NCBI GenBank assembly: GCA_001873755.1
Contig: MNZT01000127.1
Span: 1 to 7,833 of the forward strand
DNA: 7,833 nucleotides
Origin: Candidatus Wirthbacteria bacterium CG2_30_54_11
Lineage (GTDB): Bacteria; Patescibacteriota; CG2-30-54-11
Direction: 5' to 3'
In this document: piece by piece, positions 1 through 6,678 of the stretch
Position numbering within the stretch: the stretch's first letter is position 1
How the letters are laid out: each line of letters starts with the position of its first letter
Program-made: the position numbers and the translations under genes
The notes under the pieces: generated by a model
Seen by the model: only the letters and a program-made list of their open reading frames with translations
The model's database searches: none
Told to the model about the DNA's origin: nothing

Positions 1-666
1 CGCCAAAAATGGAGACTGGAAAATCTGCTACGGGCAGAAAACCTGGCTTCCGGAATAGTCGAAGACTGGCTGGAATTCTGCCTGTCGGTCGGCGCGTATC
101 CGGAACCAGAAATGATGGCAGGGTCAACCGCCACTCTGGCCTCAGGCAGCGAGCGATGGCATGAAAACCTGCCTGACACGAAGATCGTCGAAGAACTGAA
201 GGACATATTCCGCAGAGTATTCGAAAAACATGGTATGGCAGATCGATTACCGGAACACTGGACACCCCCCTATTTCATCCAGCCTTGTGTGATGAAAGGT
301 CGCACTTTTTATGTTTCTCCCGGGGGAGAGCTCAGCGTGTGTCCATCTCAAAGTTCAAGTATAGGTAATTACTATCAGGACAAACCGGAGGGGATAGTAG
401 CACATCCCCTGCTCCTGGCCAGAATGATCCTCCAGCATAACAGTCAGTATCTCCTGAGCGAACCCTGCGGCACCTGCCGGGCAATCACTGTCTGCCGGGG
501 CGGCTGCCGACCGGGAGTAGAAATGGTCACCCGGAATCCATTCTCCGGCGCCCCAAATTGCGGATTCTATCAACCGACAGAACAGGCACTTGGTCGGGTT
601 GGAAATGCATTGGCTGCACTGCAGACGCGAAAATATCGTGACACGAGGGCTTGGTTACAGCCATAA
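1..666 (+). CDS. Radical SAM/SPASM domain protein, C-terminal part (5' end outside window)
   Basis: The frame is open from the first base, so this is the last 221 residues of a longer protein; the ATG at 112 is internal. The visible part has a complete SPASM signature: Cys96, a Gly twelve residues further on, Cys114 after G-x4, then C-x2-C-x5-C-x3-C at residues 156, 159, 165 and 169 (within PCGTCRAITVCRGGCR), and a last Cys187. In known SPASM proteins these seven cysteines hold two auxiliary 4Fe-4S clusters. Such enzymes modify peptides (sactipeptide, PQQ and mycofactocin pathways) or oxidise protein residues (anaerobic sulfatase maturases). The catalytic CX3CX2C radical SAM half must lie left of the window. 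The stop is TAA, and the PLP-enzyme gene starts 14 bases later, suggesting one operon. The substrate cannot be read from this fragment. The SPASM assignment is strong; the exact subfamily is unknown. Confidence 0.9.
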   Translation, partial: RQKWRLENLLRAENLASGIVEDWLEFCLSVGAYPEPEMMAGSTATLASGSERWHENLPDTKIVEELKDIFRRVFEKHGMADRLPEHWTPPYFIQPCVMKGRTFYVSPGGELSVCPSQSSSIGNYYQDKPEGIVAHPLLLARMILQHNSQYLLSEPCGTCRAITVCRGGCRPGVEMVTRNPFSGAPNCGFYQPTEQALGRVGNALAALQTRKYRDTRAWLQP

Positions 667-680
667 CTTGCAGAGTACTC

Positions 681-2165
681 ATGGACTATCCGGCAAACAT
701 ACACGATGACGTACCTCATCATCCGCATACGAAGCGACATTCTTTATCGCGTTATCCTCGAGTGCGGTCGTTTGCTGCTACCCAGCAGATCAAAGAACGC
801 AGGACTCTACGGGATGAGATTGCACTAATTGCTAATGAACAAACAACAGAAATTTCCAATGCTATCTCCCTGCTTGATGATCTCCTCCGAACCAGCGATC
901 GAAAAGCCACAAGACAGCTAAGACTATTTGTCTCCCTTTCTCAGACAATAATTACGGTACTTTCTCACCCGGAAACAGCCGGATCATTATTGAGCAATCG
1001 ACTGCTGTACCAGACTTTTTCAGATATATCCCGCACAATCCGTGACCGACCAGACGAGCATTCTGAGGCAGCTCGATCGGCAGTCGCTATCATCAGCAGT
1101 CAACTTCTCAATATCGGAATCTCCCTGGCCGCTCATCAGCTCGAATCCCCACTTGACGCTATTGACGCCGAAACACCCGTCGTCAAGCTTGCTCATCTTT
1201 CTGCAGAAACAGGAAACGAGGTCTTCATAGCTCGAGACGATGTCCTCCCCGGCGGCAGCGGCAAAGACAGGGTAGCGCTCGCTCTGATAGAGGATGCAGA
1301 ACAAAAAGGACGTCTCCATCCGGGAGATACCATCGTGGAGGCTACGGCCGGCAGTCTGGGCTACGGGCTCCTGCTGGTCTGTGCCGCCAAAGGCTACAAG
1401 CTGCAGGTCGTGATGCCGGAAAAGATCGCTGAAACCAAGGGTCAAGGTCTACGGATGTATGGAGCTGAGATCATCACGGTACCGGGGAAGATGGATGAGG
1501 CGATAGAAAAAGCAATAGAAATAGGAAAACAATCAGGATTCTGTCATCTCGATGAATACAATAACCCAATCACGGTAGAAGCGAATTACCGGATGGCCGG
1601 TGCCCGACTCTGGGAAGCGATGGGGGGACAGATTGACGTCTTTATCATGGGAAGAGGAAGCGGCGGCACGCTGCTCGGTATCGGTCGTTATCTGAAGGAA
1701 AAGAACCCCGACCTTGTCGTCATATCAGCAGAACCATCCCGGAAACTGGAAGGCAAAGGAAATATTCAGGCAGGGATTGGAGCACTCGTTCCCACTGCCT
1801 GGGATGAGGAACTTGATGCACTCATCACGCAAACGCAATACGTCACTGATGAAGCGTCAGTGGCTGGAGTATACCTCCTCAGCCAGGAATCTGTATTCGG
1901 TGGTCTCACCTCCGGGACCAATGCCGTCATCGCTGCCCTGATCGCACATCAACGAGCCGGAAAAGGACTATCTATCCTGACCATCAATCCTGATGGATTT
2001 GATCGTAACGCCATTACTATCGCGGGATTCGAAAAACGTCATGTACCGATGATGTCTCTGGGAAGGCGTCTGGCCGAAAAGCTAAAAGATAGTCCTGACT
2101 CGTTAATCACCCTAGATAATCAACAGCATTCGATCATTGGACATTGTCTAACGGATAAAGAATAA
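681..2165 (+). CDS. Fold-type II PLP-dependent enzyme, cysteine synthase-like, with long N-terminal extension
   Basis: Residues from about 165 to 450 follow the cysteine synthase / O-acetylserine sulfhydrylase fold. LPGGSGKDR carries the presumed Schiff-base Lys195. The phosphate-binding loop is GRGSGGT (residues 324-330), and GGLTSGTNA (about 407-415) matches the motif that contacts the pyridine nitrogen. The substrate loop, TSGNTG in true cysteine synthases, is TAGSLG (222-227), losing the Asn that binds the substrate carboxylate region, so plain O-acetylserine sulfhydrylation is doubtful. A beta-replacement or beta-elimination on another amino acid is a reasonable inference. Residues 1-160 are an unrecognised, mostly helical extension; family members usually have 300-330 residues, here 494. 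I chose the ATG at 681 (AGAG five bases upstream, no overlap). An in-frame TTG at 651 would overlap the previous gene by 16 bases and has poor RBS spacing. The next radical SAM gene follows after 20 bases. Confidence 0.88.
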   Translation: MDYPANIHDDVPHHPHTKRHSLSRYPRVRSFAATQQIKERRTLRDEIALIANEQTTEISNAISLLDDLLRTSDRKATRQLRLFVSLSQTIITVLSHPETAGSLLSNRLLYQTFSDISRTIRDRPDEHSEAARSAVAIISSQLLNIGISLAAHQLESPLDAIDAETPVVKLAHLSAETGNEVFIARDDVLPGGSGKDRVALALIEDAEQKGRLHPGDTIVEATAGSLGYGLLLVCAAKGYKLQVVMPEKIAETKGQGLRMYGAEIITVPGKMDEAIEKAIEIGKQSGFCHLDEYNNPITVEANYRMAGARLWEAMGGQIDVFIMGRGSGGTLLGIGRYLKEKNPDLVVISAEPSRKLEGKGNIQAGIGALVPTAWDEELDALITQTQYVTDEASVAGVYLLSQESVFGGLTSGTNAVIAALIAHQRAGKGLSILTINPDGFDRNAITIAGFEKRHVPMMSLGRRLAEKLKDSPDSLITLDNQQHSIIGHCLTDKE

Positions 2166-2185
2166 CTTTTCACAATCTGCAGAGC

Positions 2186-4330
2186 ATGACCGACCCTAAG
2201 CTGACATCTGCCCCGGAAGAACAGGAACGCCCACCTATCGAGCGTTCCGCTATTGCAGCCGAGATCCGGCACCGGCTTGACGCTCTGCCTGTCGATGAGC
2301 AGGAACGAGTCTATTTCCAACGGTTGCTCGAGCATAGACTGGAAGGGAACCACAATCTCAAAATACCAGATCGACTTTGGGAACCTGAGTATGCCCGCCT
2401 TCCTGAGCAGACCGATGTACTTTTTTATTATCCGCCTCTCACCGAGAGGCCCCTGACCCGCAACTCAAAAGGCGGCACCGGCCCCGCCAATCTCCTCCTG
2501 CTCGGGGGAGCGCTGGAACGGGAAGGGTATGAATCCATCGTCGTGGAAGGAGAGTACAGCGGGATCTCGCTTGACCAGTTCCTCGAGGTAGTCCGAAAGA
2601 CGAAACCAAAGCATGTCTGCCTCTCACTTACCTGGGGATCTGCGGAAAATGGATATCAAACAGCAAAAGCGATCAAAGCTCTGTATCCTGGCATCATCAT
2701 ATCAGCCGGTGGGCCACAGACCCACGGCCTCTCCGAAAAGATACTGGCGCTTGAGCCTGCTATCGACTTCGTCGTGGAAGGAAGTGGAGAAACAGCAACA
2801 GTGCGGATACAACAGGCGATCAGCCACGGATGCAGTCGGCCAGAAGATATCTCAGCACAGATCGGTGACCTGCCAGGTGTCTACTCAAGATTCCATACAC
2901 CGGGAGAAGCTACCAGCAATGATCCCGCAGAGATCGTCGATACTCCTTGCATGGGGTACGATAAGGTATTCTTTGGTCTGCAGAACGATCCCCGTTCCCA
3001 GATACTCGTCCAAGTGCTGGACAGTCATGGATGTACGACCACCCCGGCCTGCACTATGTGCGGAGAAAGCGCCCGGCGGGAAGCTCCGAGACCGGGCGAT
3101 CCCCCCCATATCCAGTACCGCCAGCCGGAACTCCTGATCCGCGACATGAAAAATGCGCTTGAGTCGCTCCCTTCGGATAGCAGAATTCTATACTATGGGC
3201 TGGGACAAAACGGTTTTGCACGTGAAGGATTTGGTCGATGGATCATCAATCTGCTCGAATTGATATACCAGACGAATAATCAACGAGCACTCCAAAAGAA
3301 TCCTTACGAAGTGATAGTCATCACTACGCCGATGGAGATCGCGCAAAAAAACAGACTGGATCTGGAACGCCTCCATATACCTGACCATTTGAAAGCCACC
3401 TACGAGATGGTAATCCGGGAAAGTTGCTGTACTACACCTCTGCAATTATTTAGAGCCTTGGGCGGCACCATGGTCTTCGTTGGATATGAAAGTAAACACG
3501 CATCGATGACAAGCCTGCTCGGAAAACCAGGCGGAAGATCGGATACCTGGCAGAGGATATCAACATTCGCACGTGAAGTCTGCGCTGAAGCAGATATCCA
3601 GATGTGGGCCGGACTTATTACATTGGGTCCTTTCACCACTCTGGAAGAATACGAGGAGACCATTGATCTCATTACAGAATTCAACACGGACACAGATGAA
3701 CATTTTTCTATACCAATGCGTCAATTATTAGCTGATTTGGAAATATTCCCAGGTACTGCCCTCGATAGAAGTTTTGATCCCGGCAATCCATATTTCGTGC
3801 CCGTTTCCGAAAGAGAAAGCAAAAAATCGGATTATCTGAACCTGCTGTTGGCGCACTCAAAGCAAACGGGGAACAGGACCTTGTATCGGCTCGAAGATCC
3901 AGTCCTGGCCGTCATAGCCCATATCATCCAGCGGCCCATCATCGAAGATTGCATGCGCTCCGGATTGGATACGTTGAGGGACATGTATACGCAAACCCCA
4001 GACGAAAATGACGGCGAATATTGGGAACGGCTGAAAAGTCTAGGCTATCCTTACGCCGAACAAAAAAATCCTGCTCAGGTCAAAGAATACACTCGTCAAC
4101 AGGCAGCTCGACTGAACGGTGACTTTGCCAGAGATGTCATAGAGCAGGTAAAGAAAGTTTTTTCGTCATCATCGAAGAAGGACACGCTGAACGAGTCTAT
4201 CTCACAACTCATGAATTCATATAGCCCTGGCATGCAGCGAACTTCAAAGTATGAGGAGCTGATCGATACATTCATTCAGACCAACCTCATCACGGTCCAC
4301 CTCTCCCGGCTGGTGCCTCACGCACGGTAG
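2186..4330 (+). CDS. Cobalamin-binding-domain radical SAM protein with CX5CX2C cluster motif
   Basis: This 714-residue protein is built like class B (B12-binding) radical SAM enzymes. After about 75 residues without recognised motifs there is a Rossmann-like B12-binding region (about 75-215), with GPANLLLLGGALEREGY, a central IIISAGGPQTHG strand-loop and VVEGSGET. The radical SAM core spans roughly 270-560. Its presumed cluster motif is Cys283-x5-Cys289-x2-Cys292 (SHGCTTTPACTMCGES), two residues longer than the usual CX3CX2C. Later core motifs VFVGYESKHA (near 430-440) and WAGLITLGPF (near 473) match the conserved iGlES and fIvGlP segments. Residues 560-714 form an unassigned C-terminal region. 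Known relatives do methylations, ring contractions or other radical chemistry on peptides, lipids or small molecules; the substrate here is unknown. It is the last gene of the operon. The start ATG has only a weak AGAG one base upstream, so translation may depend on coupling to the preceding gene. Confidence 0.88.
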   Translation: MTDPKLTSAPEEQERPPIERSAIAAEIRHRLDALPVDEQERVYFQRLLEHRLEGNHNLKIPDRLWEPEYARLPEQTDVLFYYPPLTERPLTRNSKGGTGPANLLLLGGALEREGYESIVVEGEYSGISLDQFLEVVRKTKPKHVCLSLTWGSAENGYQTAKAIKALYPGIIISAGGPQTHGLSEKILALEPAIDFVVEGSGETATVRIQQAISHGCSRPEDISAQIGDLPGVYSRFHTPGEATSNDPAEIVDTPCMGYDKVFFGLQNDPRSQILVQVLDSHGCTTTPACTMCGESARREAPRPGDPPHIQYRQPELLIRDMKNALESLPSDSRILYYGLGQNGFAREGFGRWIINLLELIYQTNNQRALQKNPYEVIVITTPMEIAQKNRLDLERLHIPDHLKATYEMVIRESCCTTPLQLFRALGGTMVFVGYESKHASMTSLLGKPGGRSDTWQRISTFAREVCAEADIQMWAGLITLGPFTTLEEYEETIDLITEFNTDTDEHFSIPMRQLLADLEIFPGTALDRSFDPGNPYFVPVSERESKKSDYLNLLLAHSKQTGNRTLYRLEDPVLAVIAHIIQRPIIEDCMRSGLDTLRDMYTQTPDENDGEYWERLKSLGYPYAEQKNPAQVKEYTRQQAARLNGDFARDVIEQVKKVFSSSSKKDTLNESISQLMNSYSPGMQRTSKYEELIDTFIQTNLITVHLSRLVPHAR

Positions 4331-4342
4331 AATAAAACTGTA

Positions 4343-4762
4343 TTACGAATGGTACCTGTTCTCATCTATGGCCGCAGACTTTGGAAATACAAATGTCCGC
4401 ATGAGCACGAATGACAACATGGCCACCGGGAGCACCATCACCAGACCCGCAAGATATTCATTCACCCCCAGGCGGGTCAGGACCCAGAGTCCGGAGACAT
4501 TGATACAGTAGGTCACGACGTACACTCCGAAAAATTTCACGATGAGCCGGTTGTCCTTGTTTTTGAAGACCAGGGTACCGGTGGTCTTGAAATTGAAAGC
4601 AATCCCGATCACCGTCGAGACCGTAGAGGCCAAGAAAAAACCAAGTCTGAGCCAGATAAGGAAAGCATAGAGCGCATAGCTGAACAGCGTATTCAGCCCG
4701 CCCACGATGAGGAAACGGAAAAATTGGCTCCGGATGATAGTTTTGATTTCAGGTATTTTCAC
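4343..4762 (-). CDS. gtrA: GtrA family membrane protein
   Basis: A small (about 139 residue) integral membrane protein with four predicted helices (near residues 14-37, 40-58, 72-97 and 102-126 from the GTG start). It has the typical GtrA opening FFRFLIVGGLNTLFSYALY and the later IAFNFKTTGTLVFK segment. GtrA proteins are thought to help move a polyprenyl-phosphate-linked sugar across the cytoplasmic membrane. Start choice: AAAGGA at 4769-4774 abuts an ATG at 4766-4768 with no spacing, but lies six bases before an in-frame GTG at 4760-4762, so I prefer GTG; the ATG would add two residues. It lies downstream of the GtrB-like and membrane transferase genes, separated by a repeat-containing spacer of about 190 bases. 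It converges on the radical SAM operon with a 12-base gap. Confidence 0.88.
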   Translation of the reverse strand: MKIPEIKTIIRSQFFRFLIVGGLNTLFSYALYAFLIWLRLGFFLASTVSTVIGIAFNFKTTGTLVFKNKDNRLIVKFFGVYVVTYCINVSGLWVLTRLGVNEYLAGLVMVLPVAMLSFVLMRTFVFPKSAAIDENRYHS

Positions 4763-4768
4763 GCACAT

Positions 4769-4774
4769 TCCTTT
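4769..4774 (-). promoter_or_regulatory. Ribosome binding site deciding the gtrA-like start
   Basis: AAAGGA on the minus strand directly touches the ATG at 4766-4768 but is six bases from the in-frame GTG at 4760-4762. That spacing favours GTG as the start codon. Confidence 0.55.
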
Positions 4775-4807
4775 CTAGTATTTCGTACTGCGATCAAACA
4801 TAGTAAT

Positions 4808-4813
4808 AGTATA
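4808..4813 (-). promoter_or_regulatory. Possible -10 element (TATACT) upstream of gtrA-like gene
   Basis: On the minus strand TATACT lies about 40 bases upstream of the GtrA-like start, close to the sigma-70 consensus TATAAT. No good -35 hexamer is seen at 16-18 bases upstream, where palindromic repeat DNA lies instead. It could let gtrA be transcribed separately from the two upstream genes, but a chance match in an AT-rich stretch is quite possible. Confidence 0.25.
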
Positions 4814-4814
4814 T

Positions 4815-4860
4815 GTCACCCTGAGAGAAGGTCTGAGCGGAGTCTGCGTAGTCGAATGAC
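4815..4860. repeat. Dispersed palindromic repeat-like element (CPERSE-type)
   Basis: This element begins GTCACCCTGAG and ends GTCGAATGAC, with GTCA/TGAC termini in inverted orientation and an internal GAGCGGAGTCTGCGTAGTC-like core. One frame reads HPERRSERSLRSRMT, the false-peptide signature of the CACCCTGAGCGAAG...-type intergenic repeats found in many bacterial genomes. It lies in the spacer between the GT-C-like gene and the GtrA-like gene. Family resemblance is from memory; copy number in this genome is unknown. Confidence 0.6.
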
Positions 4861-4900
4861 CAAAGTGAACGGATCTGCATTGGTTTTCAGTTCTTCAGGA

Positions 4901-4931
4901 GATTCTTCAACCGCAGCGGTTTCAGAATGAC
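4901..4931. repeat. Second palindromic repeat element, strong hairpin
   Basis: The arms ATTCT (4902-4906) and AGAAT (4924-4928) enclose AACCG-CAG-CGGTT (4909-4921), giving a nested hairpin of 5 + 5 base pairs with a TC/TC internal mismatch and a CAG loop. The flanks (GTCATTCTGAA... read on the minus strand) resemble the common GTCATTCTGA...GAAGAATCT dispersed repeat. It has no T-run next to the stem, so it is not a standard intrinsic terminator. It could still stabilise or process the minus-strand transcript. Confidence 0.6.
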
Positions 4932-4956
4932 ATTCATTGAAAAAGCCACAAAAGCT

Positions 4957-6678
4957 TTACCAGGGCAGCTTTTCCGCAATATTATAGTCATAGACATACA
5001 CGATGTACCTGCCCACATACTTGGTCTCCTGCGGGACGCCCAGCAGGAGCGCAAGATCATCCTTGTTCACCGTCGTGTTCAATTGTTCCACGGTCACGAT
5101 GAGACAGGTCGAGCCCTGCCAGGCAGACGGAAGATACCAGTCTTCGGAGCCCAGCCAGAGGTCAGGCAGTGGGATGCCCGTCTCCAGACCGATCTGACGG
5201 ACTTTGGTATGGGAATCCGTCAGGATCGTGGTCGCCCCGGCGATCCAGTAAGTCGCATACCCGTACCTGAGGTCACTCTGCTTGAGAAAACTTGCCAGAG
5301 AGTCCATGGGGTTGGCATCCGTGGGCGCCATTTCCTCCCCGAATTCGTTGATGACCTGCTGACTTCGGGGATTGGTATAGAGATCAATAGACGAGAGATA
5401 AAGAGGACTCAGGAGCGGGATGATGAGAAAGGGGAACAGGTAGGTCCGCTGCAGGAGAAGCTTGTTTTCTAGCCAGCACTCCTGAAAAAACCAGCCAGCC
5501 ACAATGATGTGAAGCACCAGCTGAAAGATGAAATACCGCAGTGACGAGGTGTCGACGATGACGCGGGTGAACAGGAGGAAATAGACGGTGAGCGCGAGGT
5601 TGACCACCGTGTAGATGACCAGAAATTTGAAGTGGGGACTTTTGAGACGCTGAAGGCTGAAGACAAGAGCAACCGGCAGGATGACGATGAAGCCAAAGAT
5701 GAAAAACTTGCAGAGAAAGATGATGCTCGCCAGTGACACCATGGCGGTCTGGGCGCCCGGCCTGGCTCCCACGAGGTCCAGAATACCGACAAAAAGCATA
5801 TTGAGATTGGTGATGATGTTCCCGGCAGAGGCAAACCCTTCATTCTCTTTGGCCAGAAAGAGGTGCAGGCCGTTGTTCAGGAAGCTGTAGAGACCATACC
5901 CGATCGCCGTACCCGCTCCGAGGATACAGATGTACTTCAGGACAGACCAGATCCGCTTTTTCTCCGGCCGGGTGAGCAGGACCGCGAGGACCAATGACGC
6001 GATAAGCGGCAGAGTGAACACTATGACCGGCCGCCTGCCGCCCAGGCTGATGAGCACGGTCAGGATGAAAACAAGAGCGGAAGACAGCAGGGAGAAAAGC
6101 TGGAACCTCCTGGAGGTGTGCTTCTCCTCAGAAGGCTCACCCAGCCGCAGCCCTGCCATGACCAGACCCAGGATCAGCAGATACCCGGTCACCATGGAAC
6201 CGTAGTACCCGTGGCCGAACATATTGAACGAAAAAAAGAACGAGATGCCTGAAAAAACAACCGACAGAACGAGGAGCCTGGCAAACAGACCTAACCCTGC
6301 TTTCCGGGTGAACCAGTATAGGACGAGAAACAACGCACCGCAGTTGATGATGCCGGCGACGGCATGGAGGAGAAAGGAATTAGCCATGAACGGGAGAAAG
6401 AACAGTGCATACAGCTGATTCTGCAGGACCGGCAGACCATCGACATACAGCCAGCTTTTTGGAAAAAGGCTGCCTGCCTTGAGCATTTCTTCCGCGAAGA
6501 GATTGACCCCGGCGCCGTCGCTGTTGAACGATACCCTGCCTACTGTGAACTGGTACCAGGCCAGCATCCCTATCTCAACAAGTACGACTCCCAAAACCAT
6601 GAACGGAGCGTAGCGGTCGAGAAAGACAATGACCTTCTTCATCAGATCTTCTATGCGCTTTCCTGTCTGCAAAGCCAT
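4957..6678 (-). CDS. Polytopic membrane protein, probable GT-C-type glycosyltransferase
   Basis: A 573-residue protein with about eleven or twelve hydrophobic helices (for example near 24-44, 88-120, 131-150, 158-178, 195-236, 247-268, 315-341, 352-372, 380-398 and 411-428), followed by a soluble C-terminal domain of about 140 residues (430-573). The first extracytoplasmic loop contains FNSDGAGVNLFAEEML, with acidic residues Asp54 and Glu63/Glu64 placed as in lipid-dependent GT-C enzymes, where such a residue is catalytic. No exact family is recognised. Between a GtrB-like and a GtrA-like gene it fits the variable third member of a gtr cassette, which transfers the sugar from the lipid carrier to an acceptor such as a surface polysaccharide. 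The ATG directly follows the TAG of the upstream gene, implying coupling. A second in-frame ATG at 6640-6642, with AGAAG five bases before it, is an alternative start. Membrane nature is clear; the enzymatic role is inferred. Confidence 0.75.
   Translation of the reverse strand: MALQTGKRIEDLMKKVIVFLDRYAPFMVLGVVLVEIGMLAWYQFTVGRVSFNSDGAGVNLFAEEMLKAGSLFPKSWLYVDGLPVLQNQLYALFFLPFMANSFLLHAVAGIINCGALFLVLYWFTRKAGLGLFARLLVLSVVFSGISFFFSFNMFGHGYYGSMVTGYLLILGLVMAGLRLGEPSEEKHTSRRFQLFSLLSSALVFILTVLISLGGRRPVIVFTLPLIASLVLAVLLTRPEKKRIWSVLKYICILGAGTAIGYGLYSFLNNGLHLFLAKENEGFASAGNIITNLNMLFVGILDLVGARPGAQTAMVSLASIIFLCKFFIFGFIVILPVALVFSLQRLKSPHFKFLVIYTVVNLALTVYFLLFTRVIVDTSSLRYFIFQLVLHIIVAGWFFQECWLENKLLLQRTYLFPFLIIPLLSPLYLSSIDLYTNPRSQQVINEFGEEMAPTDANPMDSLASFLKQSDLRYGYATYWIAGATTILTDSHTKVRQIGLETGIPLPDLWLGSEDWYLPSAWQGSTCLIVTVEQLNTTVNKDDLALLLGVPQETKYVGRYIVYVYDYNIAEKLPW

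Noticed and set aside
651..680. TTG at 651 as the start of the PLP enzyme
   Set aside because: It overlaps the upstream gene by 16 bases, and the GAGGG near it is only about one base away. The ATG at 681 has better spacing and no overlap.
1020..1445. A 141-codon minus-strand open frame inside the PLP-enzyme gene
   Set aside because: It overlaps the best conserved PLP-domain motifs on the other strand and shows no domain of its own.
4901..4931. Hairpin as an intrinsic terminator after the GT-C-like gene
   Set aside because: The stem is interrupted and no T-run follows it on the minus strand. It fits a dispersed repeat better, although some effect on transcription is possible.
5469..5843. A 124-codon minus-strand frame inside the GT-C-like gene
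   Set aside because: It is a Ser/Pro-rich out-of-frame shadow of the membrane protein gene, with no motifs.
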